DNA of 64,000 nucleotides from Owenia fusiformis (taxonomy: Eukaryota; Annelida; Polychaeta; Sabellida; Oweniidae). The notes beneath the pieces were generated by a model. It was not told the DNA's origin. It did no database searches and saw only the letters and a program-made list of their open reading frames with translations. This document shows, piece after piece, positions 58,301 to 64,000 of this stretch. The first letter of the stretch is position 1; each line of letters starts with the position of its first letter. The DNA lies in NCBI GenBank assembly GCA_903813345.2, contig CAIIXF020000007.1, positions 34,690,538-34,754,537 on the forward strand. The letters run 5' to 3'. The position numbers were made by a program, and so were the translations under genes.

Positions 58301-58432
58301 GCAGGGAAAAATGAGTTTTACGCGTTCAGCTAAAGAACGTGTAGCTTAACATCTCTATTGTTTTTTTTACAGTTGGCGGCGATCGTGACAATTTTGAAGA
58401 CAAAAAGCTCTATATTAGCAATATTGAAATAG
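52235..58432 (+). CDS. Predicted N-myristoylated protein with Q/A/P/V repeats and coiled coil (five firm exons, terminal exon tentative)
   Basis: Exons are 52235-52390, 52963-53400, 54330-54443, 54836-55053 and 57476-57578, and possibly 58373-58432 with TAG. Phases are 0/0, 0/0, 0/0, 0/2, 2/0 and 0. The ATG at 52235 gives MGCGSS, a classic N-myristoylation plus Cys-palmitoylation start. An in-frame ATG seven codons earlier (52214) would hide it, so I prefer 52235. Residues 1-52 are basic and Pro-rich. The second exon is an 11-unit QQQQAPV-type repeat followed by a Ser tract. The third is Pro/Gln/Ala-rich. The last exons form a Lys/Glu-rich coiled coil (LLQKYIELEKQSRIYEKKN, then IEKQIQEMEVQY). 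This suggests a membrane-tethered, disordered linker with a helical end. I do not recognise the family. Confidence 0.7.
52963..53400 (+). CDS. Repeat exon: QQQQAPV array and Ser tract
   Basis: It is open in phase 0 from ttcaatttttag| to AAAAAG|GTAAAT (146 codons). Positions 53068-53298 are eleven 21-bp units encoding QQQQAPV. CAG-CAA and CAG-CAG versions alternate, giving a 42-bp higher-order period. Positions 53312-53366 are TCC/TCA codons for Ser. Two other frames are also open across the repeat (NNKHLFS on plus, LLLNRCL on minus), but only this frame joins the flanking exons. Confidence 0.75.
53515..53560 (-). ncRNA. Hammerhead-ribozyme-like core (Penelope retroelement type)
   Basis: The minus strand reads TTTCTGAAGA, then a perfect 8-bp hairpin GTAGGATG/CATCCTAC with a GA loop, then GAAACGTC. 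CTGANGA, stem II and GAAA in this order are the conserved hammerhead core. The CTGAAGAAG...GAAACGTC form is the one known from the pseudo-LTRs of Penelope-like elements. Helix III would be minimal, so cleavage may need a dimer or is lost. Confidence 0.6.
53880..54180. repeat. 30-bp minisatellite (ttaattgcttattgcttatt)
   Basis: About nine copies of ttaattgcttattgcttatt followed by tcataagtat, with alternating cataag/cattag versions. It lies in an intron of the MGCGSS gene. Confidence 0.9.
54330..54443 (+). CDS. Third exon of the MGCGSS gene, NAGNAG acceptor
   Basis: The acceptor reads tctagcag|TCA, so splicing can start at 54330 or 54333. This adds or removes one Gln with the frame kept. The exon encodes QQAPAPVQQAP-type repeats that continue the composition of the previous exon. 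Confidence 0.7.
54836..55053 (+). CDS. Coiled-coil exon of the MGCGSS gene
   Basis: The acceptor is tattatag and the donor ATAAC|GTAAGT in phase 2. It encodes an acidic start (GEEEKTEIEVKE) and a charged helix (DLLQKYIELEKQSRIYE, then LQNIEKQIQEMEVQYSKLAE). It is the best query for finding relatives of this gene. Confidence 0.78.
55054..56180. other. Intron sequence, no supported feature
   Basis: AT-rich, with two imperfect copies of a short block (ggaccatttagtaggttta at about 55203 and about 55708), which suggests an old duplication. Confidence 0.45.
56187..56655. mobile_element. hAT-type MITE, 469 bp
   Basis: The ends are tagtgttgtcgcgat and its complement atcgcgacaacacta. Both sides carry the 8-bp direct repeat gtaattac (56179-56186 and 56656-56663), the target duplication size of hAT elements. 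Inside, subterminal tcgatgtacatcgcgatg words repeat. No transposase. Confidence 0.9.
57476..57578 (+). CDS. Fifth exon of the MGCGSS gene
   Basis: The acceptor is tatttcag|GGCTAAGG, phase 2, and the donor is GAGCAG|GTAATT, phase 0. It encodes EKQDVDNMKAPNVINYFKE and then LSYDSKLSKEQ, continuing the helical C-terminal region. Confidence 0.75.
58373..58432 (+). CDS. Possible terminal exon of the MGCGSS gene
   Basis: A strong acceptor (ttttttttacag) opens a phase-0 frame of 19 codons ending in TAG, which matches the phase of the preceding exon. The peptide is hydrophobic (LAAIVTILKTKSS). An AATAAA-like word lies at about 58884. The gene could instead continue beyond the window. Confidence 0.35.
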   Translation: MAAIVTILKTKSSILAILK

Positions 58433-58586
58433 ATTTATTGTTTTTGCATGTTACATAATATAAGCTTATATTCTTACAGTTCATTGCATGCTCTTTTATT
58501 AATTTTGATATAAAAATGTTACACTGCTGCCGCTGCAGATGTTTATTTCTTATGAATATTTAGCAAATATTTCATTCTATTGTGGT

Positions 58587-58872
58587 CAGGCCCGTAGCCA
58601 GGATTTGCCAAGGGGGGGTTCAATTTTCAAAAATTTCCAGGGGGGGGTCACATTTGACAATTTTGGCCCAAATTAGGCTAATATCACTAAAGAAGTGCTC
58701 AAAATGGTCAAAAACTGCATGATTTTGAAAGAATTTTTGGCCAGGGGGGGGTTCGCCCGAACCCTGCGAACCCCCCCTGGCTACGGGCCTGGTGGTGAAT
58801 ACCTGTACATCTTTCACAAGTGATACTAGTGTTCCACGAATCCCCCCCTGGCAAATCCTGGCTACGGGCCTG
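58587..58872. mobile_element. MITE, CAGGCCCGTAGCCAGG family, with an extra terminal arm
   Basis: The left end caggcccgtagccaggattt pairs with both cctggctacgggcctg at about 58778-58792 and tggcaaatcctggctacggg to 58872. There are three family ends in 286 bases, so one copy is nested in or joined to another. Diverged relatives lie at 12385, 51402, 59185 and 60585. Confidence 0.85.
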
Positions 58873-59184
58873 GGTATTAACCGAAAATAAATGAAATATT
58901 TGTTTTATTCAAAGACGTCCTTGTTTTAATTTATGACTGTCCAGTGTCCAGCTTACATCTGGGAAGACAAGATTAATCTTACTCAACATGTCAGAGCTAT
59001 TTATGATTCAATACTCAGTATTGATTCTTGTAATGAAACGTGTATTGAGCGTTTTGTGAAGAGAGAAAATTGGATATTAAATTATGATATAAACCACCCT
59101 ATCATTACAAAATAATTTCATGCAATATTTTATTGCATTATAAAATTGAAGAATGTCAGTAATGGAATTGAAGGGGGGCTGAGA

Positions 59185-59320
59185 TTCAGGCCCATAGTCA
59201 GTTTCTCTACATTTTGAGCAGTGAACACGTGCTTTTGGGCGAAAGTTGTCATTGTTAAATGTGACCCCTGGAATTTTCCAAAAAGTGGCCTCCTTGGTAT
59301 TCCTGGCGGGCCTGACCTTC
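59185..59320. mobile_element. Decayed MITE of the GCCCGTAGCCAGG family
   Basis: It starts attcaggcccatagtcag and ends tattcctggcgggcctga, with the family interior word aatgtgacccctggaatttt. Confidence 0.6.
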
Positions 59321-59724
59321 CAAAGAATTCTACCCAAGACGCACTGAGACCTGCTTTGTCGATGATTGACAGAACAAAATTCAGATTCCAAATGGCACCA
59401 ACGATGAATTGTTATGCAACAAGTTTTGGTTTTAAAGAGATGATCGGACTCTTGTAATGTTCTCCTCTCCACGACATTGTGGGGTTAAAAGTATCATGTA
59501 CATTTTACTATACCAATCTTTATATGATTTACAAATATCTAACACTCAACATGTAGCTGTAACTTCAATGCAACATTTCAGTCCCCAAGTCAAATGATCA
59601 AAAATAATTATGTTTTCATTCACGCCTTCCTGCTTTACAGTATAATGTAGGCTGCTATTGAAGAATATGCCAATAAACTCATTTCAGCGGGTACCACAGT
59701 CAAACGACTCTGTCAACAAACCGT

Positions 59725-59978
59725 AGCCCGTATTTCTTTAAAAAGAATACAGGCTGCAGTAAAGTTGCAAATTGAGGATTTTTGAACATTTCCATATTTC
59801 TGAAGGGATACAATCGATTTACTACTTGTATATATCAAATATATTCATCAAGCAGTTTGCATTTTATTATTACCAGAAAATCCCATAGACAAAGATCATG
59901 GGCTCTGCAAAGATAGAGAATACCTCTCCATTTGCATCTTCACTGCAGCTTGTATTCCTATGAAAAAATACAGGCTAG
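59725..59978. repeat. Foldback, about 50-bp arms
   Basis: The left arm (aagaatacaggctgcagtaa, then gttgcaaattgagg) is complementary, with mismatches, to the right arm (cctctccatttgcatcttca, then ctgcagcttgtattc). Unclassified. Confidence 0.65.
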
Positions 59979-60373
59979 AGTATGGGGGTAGGGTAGTGTG
60001 ATAGTGGATTATTGGACCGCCCAAGGGCCGAAGGCCAAATGTCTAGTTTTTCAGTGTGTTCAATGCTGAATGTTGATATTCATTTTGAAAAACCACGACG
60101 ACTGGCCACTGCACTATGGCCCGCTATTTCTCAAGTCATATAGTAAAATATAAGACTTCTAAACTAGTAGTAATACCCTTAGAACAAGGTGGTTATTGTG
60201 GTTGTCTTGTTCTGCTTTTAGGGATTGCTTCACATGATGGATTTGATACATACACTTGTATTACAATCGGAAACAAAAGTTTTATATTTGTCAAAACAAT
60301 AAGTATTATTTAAAAAACAAACAAAAGATTATTCACTAATCCATCAATTTCCCTGTTCAGCGGATGTTTGTCT

Positions 60374-60495
60374 ACTTTGATTACAGTGAAGTCTAAAGAT
60401 CACCCAGGACTCTGATTACAGCAGAAGTCGTCTAGGACTCTGATTATAGAAAATATCGTCTCAGCCTTTGATTACAGAGATCGTCTAGGTTTTCA
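60374..60495. repeat. Degenerate 33-38-bp direct repeat
   Basis: Three copies of a unit built on aggactctgattacag and gtcgtct/gatcgtct. Confidence 0.6.
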
Positions 60496-60584
60496 CCTTC
60501 AGACTCACCTTGTGGATTGAGTGTATCATGAGCTCTCGAGAAATCAATGACAATATTTGCCCTTTCAGGATCGTAGCCATTTTC

Positions 60585-60735
60585 CAGAGTGATGGGGGCA
60601 GGGGGTCCACATTAAACAACATTGGTCATCACTTAAGTTAAAAGAGCTCAGAATCATGAAAAACTGCACGATTTTAAATAAACTTTGGAGAAAGGCGTGC
60701 CCCCCCCCCCCTTCTCTGACTACAGGTCTGACTTT
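60585..60735. mobile_element. Decayed MITE of the GCCCGTAGCCAGG family
   Basis: A G-run/C-run bounded fragment (ggcagggggtccacatt, then gcgtgccccccccccc and ctgactacaggtctga) that retains the family layout only loosely. Confidence 0.45.
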
Positions 60736-61024
60736 TTTCAAATGCCATGGAGGTCGATTGCAATTATATTCGAGGGTCGCCATTTGAATGAAAGAAACGC
60801 ATAAATTAAATATTAAAACTTTCCCACATTTTCACGTCTTTGCCTTTCTATGTTTGAATTTTTATTTTCTTATCCTTCAGGAAAAAAACTAAATATATAA
60901 GGATATGTGACTTGCTCCTATATCCTATACCCCTAAAGGTCTCAAAAGATTAAAATTATTTTTGAAAAACCTTTCCTACAGAAATAATACCGGAGGAGGT
61001 GGAAATTACTTTGAAGCCCTAGAA

Positions 61025-61049
61025 TTTTTTTTTTTTTTTTTTTTTTTTT
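61025..61049. repeat. T25 homopolymer tract
   Basis: Twenty-five consecutive T residues. It may mark the tail of a retroposed sequence on the minus strand, but no body is recognised next to it. Confidence 0.85.
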
Positions 61050-61529
61050 ATAATGTTACTAAAGTACACGCACGTTTGCGTAGATGGATTGAATACTTCA
61101 CCTGGCAAAAGTTCTTAACTAACTATCAAAACAAAACAAAGCATGCAATTCTATTGGCGATCCTGCCTAAGTAAAAAAAAACAATAACAATTAACACTGG
61201 AAAAAATGTTCATGCCTTATAATCAGCCATCTCAATGCAGATAATACCTGAAAATCCGTCTAGAAAAAGTAACAATAACAAAAACAATTAACAGATTCGT
61301 GCCAATTAATTAATTATCGGACTATGGATTTTTCATAAATTATGCTTGCTTCAAGCAACTGCGTACCCCTCTCTTGTTAGTAAACATAGGTCGGAAGAAA
61401 TCATCATAAGATTTTGACATTGTACCATCTAGTTGAAAGCCCATGATTGTACTTGAGGCAATTTTCATAAACTATAAAATAAAGACCGCCGTGTTAAATT
61501 ATTGACGACTCATTAAACTGCGATATTAT

Positions 61530-61672
61530 AAGTTATTGAATGATTTGAAGTGCAATACAGGATATATTTTGCTCGAGAAATTCCGTATTGGAACGAGACG
61601 AAGTCGAGTGCAAATACAGAATATCGAGACAGAATATATCCTGTATTGCACTTCAAATCATTCAATAACGTT
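61530..61672. repeat. Near-perfect palindrome, about 36-bp arms
   Basis: ttattgaatgatttgaagtg, continuing through caatacaggatatatt, is matched by its exact complement ending cattcaataac. The stem is separated by about 70 bases. Confidence 0.85.
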
Positions 61673-61679
61673 TTTATCG

Positions 61680-61792
61680 TGTGATCCTCTGTATTGCTAC
61701 TGAGATTGTCCCCTCCGTACCAATATTTTCTGTATTACGACGGAGATACTCAACGGGGACAATCTCAGTAGCAATACAGGTTGGTACAGCAC
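61680..61792. repeat. Second palindrome, about 27-bp arms
   Basis: ctgtattgctactgagattg pairs with caatctcagtagcaatacag, and the arms extend by tcccc/gggga. It lies eight bases after the first palindrome and shares the ctgtattgc word with it, so the two may form one foldback element. Confidence 0.8.
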
Positions 61793-62259
61793 AATAACTG
61801 ACCAATCATTTTACAGATAATACGATAAATTGCCGTGTTGTTGTAACCAATTTCAAGGGGAACCCGTAAAACAGAATACAAATATATTATACAATATATT
61901 AAGAACGGAATGATAAAGTATGAAAATTCCCCTCATTCGTGATCCGGAATCGTATAGGAAAACAGATGCGATAGATAATTCTATTTGAATTAAATGAGAA
62001 AGTTTACTATACAACCTCGGAATTCAAAAATTTCCGGGCTGATTTTATTTGCCAGTCACATTAGGCTCAGAACGCATAGACTCCATTCTGATACTCAGAC
62101 CATCTCTGCCATGCACAAGAATGTTCTAGAAGGACACTGAGAGAAGGCTGTGATATCTCACGATGCATAGACTCTGTCATATCATCGTATCTCATGAAAT
62201 ATGTGTTTGAAATCTAATTATTACAATTAAGGTTTAGGTCTTCAAAACTATTCTCGTCA

Positions 62260-62690
62260 CATTCAAAATTGTATCTCTTATAAAAATCATTTTGTCTGCG
62301 ATTCCCCTGTCATTCTGATTTCCAGTGCTGGGAGATTAAACCAGTAAAATGTTCCGATCGTCACAACATTCGATGCACCGAGAGGTTTCACTAGTTCATG
62401 TACATGCAGCAATTATTATTGGAAGGATATATGGAATGTACATGCATACTGTGCTGAATATACAGTATGCATGGAATTGTATGAATCCGTGAAATCTTTC
62501 GATGTATCGAATATTGCGACGATCGGAACATTGACTGGTTTAATCTCCCGACACCATTGTGTGATCTACAGCAAGTATCCTTTGGCATACCAAAGGGTTA
62601 GATAAAGTGAGACTCCGATAGATCAAAATGTCCCGACACGGGAAATCAGAATGACAGAACAAATATAATTTTGAATACCATGACCAGAGA
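62260..62690. mobile_element. Large foldback element
   Basis: Left arm words ctgtcattctgatttcc, gggagattaaaccagt and atgttccgatcgtc are complementary, in reverse order, to right arm words gacgatcggaacatt, actggtttaatctccc and ggaaatcagaatgacag. The insertions between them make the arms unequal. No coding capacity. Confidence 0.75.
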
Positions 62691-62699
62691 CTAAATCTA

Positions 62700-63173
62700 T
62701 GAATGGGAGGTAGCGAATCGCACAATTTTGTAATTCCAATGCTGCACTTGTCTTTTATCAACGTTATACAATGATGCAAACAAAACAGATCGTAATAAAT
62801 CTTATTTTAATTTTATTTCCAACAGGAAATCTCACCCCCCCTAAAAAAAACTGGTGACATTTGAAATACTTTATCAATTCATGCAATTCAAACAATCAAA
62901 TCAAATCAGAATTAAAACATGCAAACAGGTATATCTGCTTAATATGGAGGAATATCCGAGGAAATGTGTGACTCTGGGTTCTCAGTCCTTAATCGTCGCT
63001 AAATACCTAAAAAGCAACTTATCTGCTTATTATAAATTATGAAATAATTTAACAATTAAACAGAAAACGCAATGCATGCCAAACATTTATCTATTGTTAT
63101 ATCATGCATGTATGGGTATTATTTCATAGTTTGCACTTGTATCGAGCACACCACTTGAGGCAAGATTCACAAA
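62700..63173. other. Intergenic, no supported feature
   Basis: AT-rich with short ORFs only. Confidence 0.4.
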
Positions 63174-63269
63174 CTATCTCCACGGGCTATACTTGAAGAA
63201 CGCCACTGACAGGTCTGTGCCCTTTAGGATGGGCCGTATTGTTCTTGTATGTATCTTACCCACGGGAAC
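63174..63269 (-). CDS. Possible terminal exon of a minus-strand gene
   Basis: The minus strand has a good polypyrimidine/acceptor (tttttctgttttgtag) followed by 31 codons (VPVGKIHTRTIRPILKGTDL, then SVAFFKYSPWR) and TAG. It is clearly less AT-rich than its surroundings and its codon use looks coding. No upstream exon is identified inside the window, so the rest would lie beyond 64000. Confidence 0.35.
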   Translation of the reverse strand, partial: VPVGKIHTRTIRPILKGTDLSVAFFKYSPWR

Positions 63270-63279
63270 CTACAAAACA

Positions 63280-64000
63280 GAAAAATATATAATTACATTG
63301 TGAGGATATATAAAACCCCCTAGAATAAGATACAAGCAGTGTAAACATCCATATTTGCAAAAATAACGATAAAGCACTGTCAGTAAGTGGTTGTAGTACC
63401 ATATGCGTATAGCTTTTGGAAAAGATGATAAAACGCAAGATATGATTGAAATATTTGCTGAAGTCTTGGATCGATGATCTGATAGAAAATTTAGGGAAGG
63501 CGTTGAATCATAATTGGAGAGCAAAATAATAATAGTTGCAATTTATATATGTTTATCATTTCAATTATTCCGAGAAATCAAGAATAAAATGTAACTTTCT
63601 TCGGATATCTGTCGTATTTGTTTTACTGGAAAGGCTAGTTCCGGGGGGCTACATGTAGTTTAGTCATATTGACGAATTTCCAAAATGACAAATTATCATG
63701 CTGCGCGTTAAATTGGGGTATCTTTTGATTCTTTTCCATTGAGGTACGCTAATATCTAATCTAATATCGTACTTCAATAGTTTTGTTTTAACGAAATGAA
63801 AACAAGATCTTTAATGTAAACATCCCCATTTCAAATCAAATATAATATATCCTGAGATGATCATAGAATAATTCTGTGAATCCCAAGCACAACCCATTAC
63901 AATGGTCTATCAGTCAATCTGCATTACAACAAACGAATAACAATCCTGGAAACATTTCAAATATATTTGTCTTTGACTTATTTGTTTGAGAGGTGCACGC
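63280..64000. other. Right edge, no supported feature
   Basis: AT-rich. The two overlapping minus-strand frames at 63256-63524 have no coding character. Confidence 0.4.

Noticed and set aside
58933-59115. 60-codon plus-strand ORF (CPAYIWEDKINLTQHVRAIY)
   Set aside because: The composition looks somewhat protein-like, but there is no splice signal or phase link to the gene upstream and no recognised family. It is left uncalled.

Overview
The window is eukaryotic, AT-rich, intron-rich animal DNA. Coding exons are short, bounded by GT...AG and joined in consistent phase. Large introns are packed with minisatellites, foldback elements and old transposons. The tRNA-Gly gene array, the invertebrate-style transposon families and the many ACATGTA-type words suggest a marine invertebrate. 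An echinoderm or hemichordate is my guess, but nothing here fixes the phylum.

From 1 to about 28.98 kb, one plus-strand gene enters from the left edge. I can place 24 exons coding for roughly 1,200 residues, followed by a stop, a 3'UTR and poly(A) signals. The protein is low-complexity and Ser/Pro-rich with a central charged coiled coil, and I do not recognise its family. Its introns hold a 90-bp minisatellite (0.43-0.93 kb), a 20-bp minisatellite (4.1 kb), and a 1-kb mariner-like foldback element (9.25-10.25 kb). They also hold several MITEs, an antisense tandem array of 21 tRNA-Gly(GCC) genes and tRNA pseudogenes in 147-bp units (13.9-16.7 kb), a duplicated 3' splice site (21.4 kb), and a 4.4-kb array of 53-bp repeats in the last intron (23.4-27.8 kb).

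From 29 to 37.5 kb there is no convincing gene. The region holds foldback elements, a 3.27-kb non-autonomous DNA transposon with 30-bp terminal inverted repeats (31157-34425), a G20 tract and a 59-bp minisatellite. At 37.58-40.19 kb lies a complete two-exon gene for a 298-residue single-pass membrane protein with a Cys-rich juxtamembrane stretch. Its 3'UTR carries an 18-bp repeat.

From 41 to 50 kb is a transposon-rich block. A plus-strand gene relic related to retroviral-type (Ginger/Gypsy-like) integrases has its own TATA box. It keeps the N-terminal zinc-binding part and the C-terminal GPF part but has no catalytic core. Next to it is a minus-strand LTR element without coding capacity, with 364-bp direct repeats, a PBS-like site and a PPT-like site. 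It abuts the reverse-transcriptase tail of a LINE.

From 51 to 58.4 kb is a plus-strand gene for a predicted N-myristoylated protein (MGCGSS start) with a Q/A/P/V heptapeptide repeat, a Ser tract and a C-terminal coiled coil. Its introns contain a hammerhead-ribozyme-like core of the Penelope-retroelement type, a 30-bp minisatellite and a well-bounded hAT-type MITE. From 58.5 kb to the end, the sequence is mostly decayed MITEs and foldbacks, with one weak minus-strand exon candidate at 63.2 kb.
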